From positions 3,224,001-3,288,000 of the forward strand of contig NZ_JASVWB010000002.1 in NCBI RefSeq assembly GCF_030287445.1: DNA of 64,000 bases, in the 5' to 3' direction. A program made the translations under genes and the position numbers. Below are positions 16,889 through 26,618 of the stretch, piece by piece. This stretch comes from Streptomyces sp. ALI-76-A. Lineage in GTDB: Bacteria; Actinomycetota; Actinomycetes; Streptomycetales; Streptomycetaceae. How positions within the stretch are numbered: the first letter of the stretch is position 1; each line of letters starts with the position of its first letter. The notes beneath the pieces were generated by a model. It was not told the origin of the DNA. It saw nothing but the letters and a program-made list of their open reading frames with translations, and ran no database searches.

Positions 16889-17449
16889 ATGCAGGCCGAA
16901 CTAGATGACCGGTTCCAGGAGTTCGTCAGAGCGCGGTGGTCCCGTCTCGTGCGGACCGCCTATCTGCTGACCGGTGACGCGCACCACGCCGAGGACCTGA
17001 CGCAGACGGCGCTGGCGAAGGCGTACCGCTCCTGGCGGCGGGTGTCACGCAGCGACAATCCGGAGGCGTACGTCCGGCGGATGCTGGTCACCTGCAACAG
17101 CGACCGGTTCCGCAAGCGGCGGGTCGCCGAGGCGCTGACCGCGGCGCCGCCGGAGACGGCGGGCCGCGACGCGTTCTCGTGGGCCGACGAGCGCAGCGCC
17201 CTGCTCGGCGCGCTGGCCGGGCTGCCGCCGAAGCAGCGGGCGGTGATCGTCATGCGGTACTGGGAGGACCTGCCGGAGGCGGAGGTCGCCGAGATCCTCG
17301 GCTGCTCCCCCGGCACGGTGAAGAGCCAGGCGTCCAAGGGACTGGCGAAGTTGCGTGCGTATCCGGGGCTCGCGCAGGTCGTGGACGGATCCGACCGCGC
17401 CCGCTCCGGCCGGCAGGGGACGCCGTCCCCGCAGGGGGGAACCAGGTGA
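16889..17449 (+). CDS. ECF RNA polymerase sigma factor, SigE-type (SIG-like 186 aa)
   Basis: The ATG at 16889 has GAGGGAGGG upstream. Region 2 reads RARWSRLVRTAYLLTGDAHH AEDLTQTALAK and SDNPEAYVRRMLV (about residues 10-75). Region 4 reads LAGLPPKQRAVIVMRYWEDL and SPGTVKSQASKGLAKLR (about 110-165). It belongs to the Streptomyces SigE-family ECF group, whose members usually have a membrane protein gene behind them. Its stop overlaps the next start (GTGA). It probably directs transcription of its own unit in response to a signal sensed by the downstream protein. Confidence 0.94.
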   Translation: MQAELDDRFQEFVRARWSRLVRTAYLLTGDAHHAEDLTQTALAKAYRSWRRVSRSDNPEAYVRRMLVTCNSDRFRKRRVAEALTAAPPETAGRDAFSWADERSALLGALAGLPPKQRAVIVMRYWEDLPEAEVAEILGCSPGTVKSQASKGLAKLRAYPGLAQVVDGSDRARSGRQGTPSPQGGTR

Positions 17450-18399
17450 ACGAGGAACAGTGGCAGGGACGGGGCGCCGAGGGAGGTGACGCCGGGGACT
17501 TCGAGGAGCAGGTGCGTGAGCTGCTCGCCGAGGACGCGTACACGATCCGGCCGTCGCCGGCGCCGTACCCCGCGATCCGTCGCCGGGGCATGGCCGAGCG
17601 GCGGCGGAGGGCGGTGGCGGCGGGGGCCGCGCTGGTGACGCTGGCCGCGGTACCCGTGGGGGTGTACGCGGTGAGCGGGACCGGCGGGGGCGCGCACACG
17701 GCGGCCGCGACGTCGTCGGCCGGTGTCACGCCCGCCGCGACGCCGACCCCCTCCCCCACGCCGGCGGGGCCCGCCGGGCCGGCGACCCCGGGGCAGTTGC
17801 TGGACGGGATCACCCTCAGCCGGGCCGCGGACGGGCTGGAGGAGTGCCTCGCTTGGGACCGGAAGCAGGCGAGGACCCGCTCGATCGACCTGGACCTGGG
17901 TGCGATCGACAGTTACCGGATCATCCTGGCGATGAACAGCACCGGCGACTCCAACGCGATCGGCGACGGCGTGTACATCGTCGCGGTGCAGGACAAGCCG
18001 GGCGGACTGCGGCTGATCTGCACCCTCAAGAACGAGGTCGCGGACGACGAGGGCCCGGGGATCAACGTCAGCAGCGACGACCGGCTGCCGGACTCCCCGC
18101 CCGTGCTGGCCGACGTCAACGGCGGCAAGCTCTTCCAGCAGTCGGCCATCGACAAGGGCAACTGGAAGCTGCCGTTCCGCTGGGGCCTCATCGGCACGGT
18201 CACGCCCTCCGTGGCCAAGGTGACCGTCTCCTACGGCGACGCCACCAGCGAGGCCGTCCTGGACCACGGCTGGTTCGTCGCCACCGGGATCCTGAACCAG
18301 CAGGTCACCGTCGCCCCCCGGATCAAGGGCTACGACGCCGGCGGCACGCTGCTCTACGACTCCGACCAGGACGAGTCGTACCACAGGACCGTCCCGTAG
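17446..18399 (+). CDS. Single-pass membrane protein, possible anti-sigma factor
   Basis: The 317-aa product starts at GTG 17446, overlapping the sigma-factor stop. It has a cytoplasmic N-terminus of about 45 residues (FEEQVRELLAEDAYTIRPSP). An Arg-rich stop-transfer (RRRGMAERRRRAV) and one membrane helix (AAGAALVTLAAVPVGVYAV) follow. Next come a Thr/Pro/Ala linker and an extracellular beta-rich domain (about residues 110-317) with LDLGAIDSYRIILAMNSTGD and VTVSYGDATSEAV. No ZAS zinc motif is seen. The layout suggests a sensor controlling the sigma factor, but this is inference from position. A very strong hairpin follows the stop. Confidence 0.82.
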   Translation: MNEEQWQGRGAEGGDAGDFEEQVRELLAEDAYTIRPSPAPYPAIRRRGMAERRRRAVAAGAALVTLAAVPVGVYAVSGTGGGAHTAAATSSAGVTPAATPTPSPTPAGPAGPATPGQLLDGITLSRAADGLEECLAWDRKQARTRSIDLDLGAIDSYRIILAMNSTGDSNAIGDGVYIVAVQDKPGGLRLICTLKNEVADDEGPGINVSSDDRLPDSPPVLADVNGGKLFQQSAIDKGNWKLPFRWGLIGTVTPSVAKVTVSYGDATSEAVLDHGWFVATGILNQQVTVAPRIKGYDAGGTLLYDSDQDESYHRTVP

Positions 18400-18451
18400 C
18401 ACCGTGCTCCGGGGGCGCCGCACAGGGGTCGGCGCCCCCGGAGCACGGTGC
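18399..18451 (+). terminator. Perfect 21-bp stem terminator
   Basis: Bases 18399-18419 are exactly complementary to 18431-18451 with an 11-nt loop. The stem begins at the last base of the stop codon of the membrane-protein gene. It is the longest perfect hairpin I found in the window and should isolate the sigma operon from the aldolase gene 70 bp further on. Confidence 0.9.
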
Positions 18452-18523
18452 GGGACGGGCGGGTGATCACCCGGTACGGTGGCCGGACCGTCGAAGAGGA
18501 GCCCCCGCCGCCGAGGAGCCTTC

Positions 18524-19459
18524 ATGACCTTCCCCGCCCCGCTGACCGGTGTGATCCCGCCCGTCTGCACGCCCCTGACACCGGAGCGCGAGGTGGACGT
18601 CCCCTCGTTGCTCAGGCTCGTCGACCACCTGGTGGCGGGCGGGGTGCAAGGCCTGTTCGTGCTGGGCACCTCGTCCGAGGCCGCGTACCTGACGGACCGG
18701 CAGCGCAGGCTGGTCGTGGAGACGGTGGCCGGTCATGTCGGCGGCCAACTCCCGGTGCTGGCCGGGGCGATCGACATGACGACACCCCGGGTGCTGGACC
18801 ACGTACGTGAGGTGACGGCGGCAGGCGCGGAGGCGGTGGTCGTGTGCGCCCCCTTCTACACCCGCACCCACCCGGCCGAGATCGCCCGCCACTACCGCCT
18901 GGTCGCGGCGGGCAGCCCGGTTCCCGTCCTCGCGTACGACCTCCCCGTGGCCGTCCACACCAAGCTCCCCGGCGAGGTGGTCCTGGAACTCGCCGCCGAG
19001 GGAGTGCTCGCCGGCCTCAAGGACTCCAGCGGCGACCTGGCGGGCTTCCGCGCGGTCGTCTCCGGCGCCCGGGACCACCCCGGCATCACCGGCTTCAGCG
19101 TGCTGACCGGCTCCGAGGTCATCGTCGACGCGGCCCTCGCGGTGGGAGCGCACGGCGCGGTGCCCGGGCTGGCCAACGTGGACCCCCACGGGTACGTCCG
19201 CCTGCACCGCCTGGGCCGGGACGGTGACTGGGCGGCGGCGCGCGCCGAACAGGATCGGCTGTGCGGGCTGTTCGGCATGGTGGAGGCGGGGGACGCGGGG
19301 CGGATGGGGGCCAGTTCCTCGGCCCTGGGCGCGTTCAAGGCGGCGCTGTGGCTGCGGGGAGTCATCGACTGCCCGGTGACGGCGGAGCCCCAGGTTCCGT
19401 TGTCGGAGGCGGAGGTGGAACGGGTGGGCGGCTTCCTCACGGCGGCGGGCCTGCTGTGA
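18524..19459 (+). CDS. DapA/NanA-family pyruvate-dependent aldolase
   Basis: The 311-aa class I aldolase starts at ATG 18524 behind GAGGAG. The (beta/alpha)8 barrel of the family is visible: GVIPPVCTPLTPEREVD at the start, the GTSSE motif (usually G-T-T/S-G-E) near residue 48, the Tyr of LAYDLP near 140, and the Schiff-base Lys in LAGLKDSSGD near 165. Such enzymes are dihydrodipicolinate synthases, N-acetylneuraminate lyases or sugar-acid aldolases. It is alone, without lysine or sialate genes, so the substrate is open; it is probably not the housekeeping dapA. It converges on the response-regulator gene. Confidence 0.9.
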   Translation: MTFPAPLTGVIPPVCTPLTPEREVDVPSLLRLVDHLVAGGVQGLFVLGTSSEAAYLTDRQRRLVVETVAGHVGGQLPVLAGAIDMTTPRVLDHVREVTAAGAEAVVVCAPFYTRTHPAEIARHYRLVAAGSPVPVLAYDLPVAVHTKLPGEVVLELAAEGVLAGLKDSSGDLAGFRAVVSGARDHPGITGFSVLTGSEVIVDAALAVGAHGAVPGLANVDPHGYVRLHRLGRDGDWAAARAEQDRLCGLFGMVEAGDAGRMGASSSALGAFKAALWLRGVIDCPVTAEPQVPLSEAEVERVGGFLTAAGLL

Positions 19460-19497
19460 CGCGGGCGGGCCCGCGCCGACGGCGGCCCGCGCGTCAC
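19456..19497. terminator. Hairpin whose arms carry both convergent stop codons
   Basis: GTGACGCG (19456-19463) pairs with CGCGTCAC (19490-19497), and further GC blocks between can extend the stem. The left arm contains the TGA of the aldolase gene, the right arm the TGA of the response-regulator gene. It is a compact bidirectional terminator. Confidence 0.65.
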
Positions 19498-20159
19498 CCG
19501 TTCCCCGGGGTCACCACCCCCGACTCGTACGCCACCACGACGAGTTGCGCCCGGTCCCGCGCCCCCAGCTTCCCCATGATCCGGCTGACGTGGGTCTTCG
19601 CGGTCAGCGGACTGAGCCCCAGCGTCTGCCCGATCTCCGTGTTGTTGAGCCCGCCCCCCACCAGCGCGAGCACCTCCCGCTCCCGCTCCGACAGGCACTC
19701 GGGCCCGCCGCCGGCCACCGGCCCGGCCGGGCTGCGCAGGAACCGTGCGATCAGCCGGGCGGTGGGTCCCGGTGACAGCAGGGCGTCCCCGGCCGCCACC
19801 GTGCGGATCGCGTCCAGGAGTTCGGCGGGCCTGGTGTCCTTCACCAGGAAGCCGGAGGCTCCGGCGCGCAGCGCCTCGACGATGTACTCGTCGGTGTCGT
19901 AGGTGGTCAGGACCAGCACCTTCACGCCCGCCAGATCCTCGTCGGCGGCGATCAGCCGGGTCGCCTCGATGCCGTCCAGGTCGGGCATGCGGATGTCCAT
20001 CACCACCAGGTCGGCACGCCCGTCGCGGGCCAGCCGCACGGCCTCCCGCCCGGTGGCCGCCTGCCCGACCACCTCCATGTCCCGCGCCGACTCCACGAGC
20101 ATCGCGAACGCCTCCCGCACGAGGGTCTGGTCGTCGGCGAGCAGTACGCGGATGGTCAT
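19494..20159 (-). CDS. NarL-family response regulator
   Basis: The 221-aa protein has a receiver domain (VLLADDQTLVREAF, phosphoacceptor Asp in LVVMDIRMPDLDG, Thr in VLVLTTYDT, Lys in GFLVKD). A LuxR-type helix-turn-helix follows at about residues 155-215 (LSEREREVLALVGGGLNNTE, SPLTAKTHVSRIMGKLG). The ATG at 20159 overlaps the kinase stop (ATGA), so kinase and regulator are made in step. Target genes are unknown; the MMPL exporter upstream in the same run is the first candidate. Confidence 0.96.
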   Translation of the reverse strand: MTIRVLLADDQTLVREAFAMLVESARDMEVVGQAATGREAVRLARDGRADLVVMDIRMPDLDGIEATRLIAADEDLAGVKVLVLTTYDTDEYIVEALRAGASGFLVKDTRPAELLDAIRTVAAGDALLSPGPTARLIARFLRSPAGPVAGGGPECLSEREREVLALVGGGLNNTEIGQTLGLSPLTAKTHVSRIMGKLGARDRAQLVVVAYESGVVTPGNG

Positions 20160-21409
20160 CCGGTTCCCCCTCCAGGCATGACGGACCCGAGCGGCAGCAC
20201 GGCGGTCACCCCGAAGCCGCCCCCGGCCCGCGGTCCGGCGTCGAGTGTGCCACCGACGCTGCGGGCCCGCTCCCGCATGCCGACGAGCCCGAAGCCGGGG
20301 GTGCCGCCGGAGGTGGGCCCGGTGCCGTCGTCGGTCACCGACAGGTGCAGGGCGCCGTCCCGTTCGTGCATCTCGACGCGGATGCCCGGTTCGGGCCCGG
20401 CGTGCCGCACCGCGTTGGTGAGCGCCTCCTGGACGATGCGGTAGGCGGCGGCGCCCACGGCGGGCGGCGCCTGACGTATCCGCACGCTCGGCTCGACCCG
20501 GGCACCCGCGAGCCGCGCGGCCTCCACGAGGTCCGGCAGTCCGTCGAGACCGGGCAGCGGCTCCCGGGCCTCCCCCAGGGCTCCCTGGTCCCGCAGCACC
20601 TCCAAGGTGGTCCGCAGTTCCCCGCGCGCCGTGCGGCAGGTCTCGGCGATGTCGTCGAGCGCCCTGGCCACCGTCTCCCGGTCGAGCCGCTCCGGGTCGG
20701 TGGTCAGGACGTGCGCGGCGACGGAGGTCTGGACCCCGATGAGGGTGATGCTGTGGGCGAGCAGGTCGTGCAGGTCCCGGGCGATCCGCAGCCGCTCCTC
20801 GGCGACCCTTCTGCGGGCCTCCTCCTCGCGGGTGCGTTCGGCGCGTTCGGCGCGTTCCAGCACGGAGGCGATGTACTGGCGGTGGACGCGCACGTAACCG
20901 CCGAAGAGCAGGACGGCCACGATCCAGCCGGAGATCCGCAGGAACTCCACCATCCCGTCGGGGTTGGTGAGCGCGTTCAGGGTCAGCGTGACGACGATCA
21001 CGACGGACCCGGTGATCAGTGTGCGGCGGGCCGTTCCGGTCGCGGCGACCGTGTAGAGGATCAGCATGGTCGGGGCGATCGGGGCGGTGTGGTTGTAGTC
21101 GAGCGCGTGGTACGGCGCGATCAGCGACACCATCAGGCAGAGCGCGAGCATCGGGCTGCGTCCGCGCCACACGATCGGCAGGTGGCCGGCGAACAGCAGT
21201 GTCCAGCCGACCGCGTCGGGCCGGCGCCCGTCGGCGACGGTCAGGGCCAGCACGGAGTCGGCCAGGGCCAGGCTCAGGGCGAGCAGGGCGTCATGGCGGA
21301 GCCGGGCGGGCCCCCCGCCGGTGCGTAGCCTCCCCCAGGGCCGCAGGGGACGGGGCGGTGCCTCCGTGTCGAAGGCGGGCTTCACAGGTGGCTGCACAGG
21401 GTTCATCAT
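20156..21409 (-). CDS. Membrane sensor histidine kinase, NarX/DesK type
   Basis: About 417 aa if the ATG at 21409 is used. Four to five hydrophobic segments occupy residues 40-175. A linker rich in Glu/Arg (ERAERAERTREEEARRR) leads to the HisKA_3 box RIARDLHDLLAHSITLIG, whose His is the phosphorylation site. The HATPase domain has the N-box VQEALTNAVRHAG and G-box motifs (TDDGTGP, GFGLVGMRERA). The start is uncertain: no clear ribosome-binding site precedes either ATG (21409, 21406), and a strong hairpin ends only 6 nt upstream. Downstream the stop overlaps the regulator gene. Confidence 0.92.
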   Translation of the reverse strand: MMNPVQPPVKPAFDTEAPPRPLRPWGRLRTGGGPARLRHDALLALSLALADSVLALTVADGRRPDAVGWTLLFAGHLPIVWRGRSPMLALCLMVSLIAPYHALDYNHTAPIAPTMLILYTVAATGTARRTLITGSVVIVVTLTLNALTNPDGMVEFLRISGWIVAVLLFGGYVRVHRQYIASVLERAERAERTREEEARRRVAEERLRIARDLHDLLAHSITLIGVQTSVAAHVLTTDPERLDRETVARALDDIAETCRTARGELRTTLEVLRDQGALGEAREPLPGLDGLPDLVEAARLAGARVEPSVRIRQAPPAVGAAAYRIVQEALTNAVRHAGPEPGIRVEMHERDGALHLSVTDDGTGPTSGGTPGFGLVGMRERARSVGGTLDAGPRAGGGFGVTAVLPLGSVMPGGGTG

Positions 21410-21415
21410 CCGGGG

Positions 21416-21450
21416 CCGGGGCCCGCCTCCGCGAGGGAGGCGGGCCCCGG
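21416..21450 (-). terminator. Perfect 15-bp hairpin between the MMPL gene and the kinase gene
   Basis: CCGGGGCCCGCCTCC (21416-21430) pairs exactly with 21436-21450, with a 5-nt loop. It lies 17 nt past the MMPL stop and 6 nt before the likely kinase start on the same strand. It could be a terminator, or a regulated attenuator limiting kinase expression. Confidence 0.85.
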
Positions 21451-21467
21451 TCCTCGCCGGGCCCGGG

Positions 21468-23546
21468 TCAGGCACCGACGGGCTGCCGCTCAGGTTCCGG
21501 TTCCGGTTCCGGCGCCCGCGCCAGCCGCCCCGGCCACCACACCGCCCGCCGCAGCGCCACGCTCGCGCTGGTGACCAGGTAGGTGCGGACGAGGAACGTG
21601 TCCAGCAGCACGCCCACCGCGATGACGAAGCCGAGTTCGACGAGCTGGACGAGCGGCATGGCGGTGAGCACCCCGAAGGTGGCCGCGAGGACCAGCCCGG
21701 CGGACGCGATGACCCCGCCCGTCGTCCGCAGCGCGGTGAGCGCGGCGGCGACCGGTTCGGCGCCGTTCAAGGACTCCTCGCGCATCCGGTGCATCAGGAA
21801 GATGCCGTAGTCGACGCCGAGCGCCACCAGGAACACGAAGGACAGCAGGCCGAGTCCGGGATCGGTGCCCTCGAAGCCGAGGACGGGTCCGAAGACGAGG
21901 CCGCCGATGCCGAGGGCGGCGCCCCACACCGCGACCACGGCGGCCACCAGGAGCAGCGGCGCGACCAGGGACCGCAGCAGGGCGATCAGGATCAGCAGGA
22001 CCGAGACGAGGACGAGCGGGACGACGACCAGCCGGTCGCGGGCGTTGGTGTCCTTCAGGTCGAGCTGTTCGGCGCTGGGCCCGCCGACGTAGGAGCCGTC
22101 GAGCCGGTCGCGCAGCGCCTCGATCGTGGTGGTCTCGCCCGCCGACTGGGGCGGGGAGACGGCGGTGACGGAGATCTCCGTCCAGCCGTCGCCGCTGCGG
22201 CCGCGTTCGGCACTGTCGACGCCCTGCGTGTCGCGGACCTCGGCCAGGGTCGCGTCGGCGCGGTCGGTGGGCGCGATGACGGTGAGGGGCTGGGTGCCGC
22301 GCTCGGGGTAGGCGGCGGCGAGGGTCTCCATGGCGGCGACCGCGTCGGGCTTGCTGGTGAAGGAGTCCTCCTGCTTGAGGCTGCCGGGCAGGTTCAGCGT
22401 GCCGAGCGCGAGCGCCCCGAGCAGGACGGCCCCGCCCGCGAGCACGGTCAGCGGCCGGCGTCCGGCGGAGCCGCCCATCGCGGTGAACAGCGACCGGCGG
22501 GCCTTGGGCGTGCTGCCGTAGCGCGGCACCAGCGGCCAGAAGACCCGGCGGCCCAGCAGGACGAGGACCGCCGGCAGCAGGGTCAGCATCGCGAGGAGCG
22601 CGCACAGCACACCGACCGTGCCCAGCGGCCCCATGCCCCGGCTGGAGTTGAGGTCGGCGGCGAGCAGGCACAGGAGTCCGGCGGCGACGGTCCCGGAGGA
22701 GGCGAGCACCGCTGGCCCGCAGCCGCGCAGGGCGGCGGCCATGGCGTCGTACGGGCGCTCGAAGCGTCGCAGCTCCTCTCGGTAGCGGGCGACGAGCAGG
22801 AGCGCGTAGTCGGTGCCCGCGCCGAACACGAGGATGGTCATGATGCCGGAGCTCTGGCCGGACACGGACGTGCCGAACCCCTGGTGGAGCCCGTACGCCA
22901 CGCCCATCGACAGGTACTCGGCGAGCCCCGCGACGGTGAGCGGCACGAGCCACAGGAACGGGCTGCGGTAGATGACGATCAGCAGCAGTGCGACGACCGC
23001 GGCGGTGGTGTAGAGCAGCGGCCCGTCCAGCGAGTCGTAGACCTCGTTCGCGTCGGTGGCCAGGGCCCCCTCGCCGCCGACCTCGACGCTCATCCCGTCC
23101 GCGCCCCGGGCGGCCTCCCGTACGTCGTTGACGAGCGCGTCACGGGCCTCCTCGTCGGTGCCGGGCTCGGTGCTGGCGACCGGGTACATCAGGGTGGTGC
23201 CGTCCTCGGACGGGATGCCCCGCGGCTGTCCGGTGAGCCGGTGCGCGTCCGCGATCCGCTCGATCTGTCCGGCGGCGGTCGCCCGGTCGGCGGCGGTCAG
23301 CCCGCCGTCCCGGTGGTACACGACCACCATCTCGGTGGCCTCGCCCCCGGGCAGCCGCTCCTGGATCTTCGCGACCTGCGTGGAGTCGGCGCTCGCCGGC
23401 AGGTAGTCCACGGCCCGGTCCCGCTGCACGTCCGACAGCTTCGCCGCGAACGGCGACACGAGCACCAGCAGCCCGATCCACAACCCGAGCACCAGCCACG
23501 GCACGGCCCTGCGCCGCCCCGGCGTACGTGTCCTTACGGCCCCCAT
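21468..23546 (-). CDS. MMPL-family (RND) transporter
   Basis: The 692-aa transporter has twelve predicted membrane segments in two related halves, each preceded by a large extracytoplasmic loop. The family signature is present twice: VFGAGTDYALLLVARYREE (about residue 240) and ALGVDYGIFLMHRMREE (about 600), with the Asp-Tyr pairs used for proton coupling. MMPL proteins export lipids, siderophores, antibiotics or other hydrophobic compounds. The ATG at 23546 has GGAAGGAGG upstream. It is followed on the same strand by a kinase-regulator pair, which suggests a sensed-export module. The tail is Pro/Glu-rich (PEPEPEPERQ). Confidence 0.94.
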   Translation of the reverse strand: MGAVRTRTPGRRRAVPWLVLGLWIGLLVLVSPFAAKLSDVQRDRAVDYLPASADSTQVAKIQERLPGGEATEMVVVYHRDGGLTAADRATAAGQIERIADAHRLTGQPRGIPSEDGTTLMYPVASTEPGTDEEARDALVNDVREAARGADGMSVEVGGEGALATDANEVYDSLDGPLLYTTAAVVALLLIVIYRSPFLWLVPLTVAGLAEYLSMGVAYGLHQGFGTSVSGQSSGIMTILVFGAGTDYALLLVARYREELRRFERPYDAMAAALRGCGPAVLASSGTVAAGLLCLLAADLNSSRGMGPLGTVGVLCALLAMLTLLPAVLVLLGRRVFWPLVPRYGSTPKARRSLFTAMGGSAGRRPLTVLAGGAVLLGALALGTLNLPGSLKQEDSFTSKPDAVAAMETLAAAYPERGTQPLTVIAPTDRADATLAEVRDTQGVDSAERGRSGDGWTEISVTAVSPPQSAGETTTIEALRDRLDGSYVGGPSAEQLDLKDTNARDRLVVVPLVLVSVLLILIALLRSLVAPLLLVAAVVAVWGAALGIGGLVFGPVLGFEGTDPGLGLLSFVFLVALGVDYGIFLMHRMREESLNGAEPVAAALTALRTTGGVIASAGLVLAATFGVLTAMPLVQLVELGFVIAVGVLLDTFLVRTYLVTSASVALRRAVWWPGRLARAPEPEPEPERQPVGA

Positions 23547-23571
23547 GCGACGGGCCTCCTTCCGGTCAGGT

Positions 23572-23590
23572 GTCTGGGTCGGTTCCAGAC
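23572..23590. promoter_or_regulatory. GTCTGG-N7-CCAGAC dyad upstream of the MMPL gene
   Basis: Six-base perfect arms (23572-23577 and 23585-23590) lie 26 bp upstream of the MMPL start codon. It is a plausible operator for the adjacent response regulator or another repressor. The rest of 23547-23696 shows no gene. Confidence 0.45.
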
Positions 23591-23696
23591 TCCCGGCGGA
23601 ACGGGGGCGGAGCGTCGGGCGGAAGGGCGAGCCGGGGGGTACTGCGCGGGGTGACAGGCGGCCGGGACTACTCCCAGGGGAGTAGCGGCGGCCGGA

Positions 23697-24392
23697 CTAC
23701 GAGGGCGTGCGGGCCGCCACCAACAGCCGGGCCACGTCGTCGGCGCAGATCGTCAGCGCGGAGCCCACGGTCGTCAGGACCTCGCGTTCGGCGGGGGTGT
23801 ACGGACCGTCGGCGAGGGCGATCCGGGCGCCCTGGAGAAGGATCGACTCACGGCCGGCCGGGGCGAGGTGCGCGGCCAGCGGGTCGAGTGCCTCGTGCAG
23901 CTCTATGGCCAGCCCGGCTCCGCAGGGGCGGTCGTAGACCCGGCCGGTGTCCGCGGCGAGGGCGTCCACGAGGGCGCTCAACTGGTCCTCGGTGCAGTCG
24001 TCGAAGCCGGCGGCGCGGACCGAGGCGGCGGCGGTCTCCAGGACCGTACGGGAGCCGGTGCCGCCCGCGGCGAGGACCGCCAGGGCGACGGTGTGGACGG
24101 CGTCGCGGAGCATCGCGGAGAAACGGGTGGTGGTCGGGTGGTCGAGGACGTCGGCGCCGAAATGACGGCGGCAGGCGGCGCACTCCACGACCGGGCCGGT
24201 CTCGCCGCGCGGCACGACGGGCACGCCGAGGAAGGTGAAGCGGCGGCGCCCGGTCAGCCGTTGGTAGTTGCGGTCTCCTCCGCAGCCCGGGCAGAAGAAC
24301 TCGCCGTCACCGACGGTCGTCCACGCGGTACGCGTGCCCAGGAGGCGCACAGGCCTGACGGCACGGCTCTTTAGTCCCCGTCCTGGCAGCAC
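23697..24392 (-). CDS. TerB-family protein with an N-terminal zinc ribbon
   Basis: The 231-aa product starts at GTG 24392 behind GGAGGTG. Residues about 20-75 form a zinc ribbon with two knuckles, FFCPGCGGDRNY and VECAACRRHFG. Residues about 85-225 are an all-helical TerB-like domain with a repeated acidic pattern (GFDDCTEDQLSALVDALAAD; ILLQGARIALADGPYTPAER). TerB domains occur in tellurite-resistance and metal-stress proteins but are often of unknown role. It is upstream of nothing obvious; leuA lies behind it on the same strand with a terminator between. A good promoter is present at 24437-24466. Confidence 0.86.
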   Translation of the reverse strand: MLPGRGLKSRAVRPVRLLGTRTAWTTVGDGEFFCPGCGGDRNYQRLTGRRRFTFLGVPVVPRGETGPVVECAACRRHFGADVLDHPTTTRFSAMLRDAVHTVALAVLAAGGTGSRTVLETAAASVRAAGFDDCTEDQLSALVDALAADTGRVYDRPCGAGLAIELHEALDPLAAHLAPAGRESILLQGARIALADGPYTPAEREVLTTVGSALTICADDVARLLVAARTPS

Positions 24393-24436
24393 GTCGCACC
24401 TCCGTAACCACACGGCAACATCGCCGCGCTTGCGTG

Positions 24437-24466
24437 ATGTTAGCCACATCCGTGAGGTGGAGTCAG
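24437..24466 (-). promoter_or_regulatory. Vegetative-type promoter for the TerB gene
   Basis: On the minus strand CTGACT (24461-24466) is followed after 18 nt by TAACAT (24437-24442). Both are close to the Streptomyces HrdB consensus. Transcription would start about 35-40 nt upstream of the GTG at 24392. Confidence 0.6.
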
Positions 24467-24519
24467 TACCCGGAGGAGACCTTTCCGTGACCTCCACAGG
24501 GAATGGCCTGTATACGACG

Positions 24520-24554
24520 GGACCCCGCCCGCCCCTTTTCGGGTGACGGGGTCC
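24520..24554 (-). terminator. leuA terminator hairpin
   Basis: GGACCCCG (24520-24527) pairs with CGGGGTCC (24547-24554); CCC/GGG extend the stem after a 3-nt bulge. It lies 20 nt past the leuA stop and upstream of the TerB promoter, so it separates the two genes. Confidence 0.75.
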
Positions 24555-24574
24555 TAAACCGCCGGTCAGGCTGG

Positions 24575-26380
<1,806 letters not shown>

Positions 26381-26399
<19 letters not shown>

Positions 26400-26440
26400 C
26401 AGCTAAGGAAAAGCAGCCCGAAACGCATGATGCACAGCAT
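26381..26440 (-). CDS. leuA leader peptide (15 or 19 aa)
   Basis: A short frame ends in TAA at 26381-26383. From the ATG at 26428 it reads MRFGLLFLSCRGEGL; an ATG at 26440 would add MLCI. It holds a Leu-Leu-Phe-Leu cluster and uses the CTT codon, which is rare in this genome, twice. No ribosome-binding site is seen. TAGCAT on the minus strand (26439-26444) could be a -10 that places the transcript start just before the ATG at 26428, so translation may be leaderless. Leader-peptide control of actinobacterial leuA has been proposed before; I infer that this is such a case. Confidence 0.68.
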
Positions 26441-26618
26441 GCTAGCCGAGCCACGCCGGATACGCGGGCCTGTATCAGTATGCGGGACCCCGGGGATCAA
26501 TGGGACAAAAAGTGCGCCATACCACTTCACTACACACCGTGAGGGCCGTGTCCGCACATTTCACCAATCATGGTTGCGGGTGGTGACACCCGCGTGACGC
26601 AGTGCAAGGGTGCCCGGC

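Noticed and set aside
18524..19459. Housekeeping dihydrodipicolinate synthase (dapA)
   Set aside because: No lysine or cell-wall gene is adjacent and the GTTGE motif is altered to GTSSE; only the aldolase family call is safe.
21321..23654. 777-codon forward frame opposite the MMPL gene
   Set aside because: It is a mirror of the transporter gene in a high-GC genome; composition is unnatural (long His/Gln/Arg/Asp runs) and no domain is visible.
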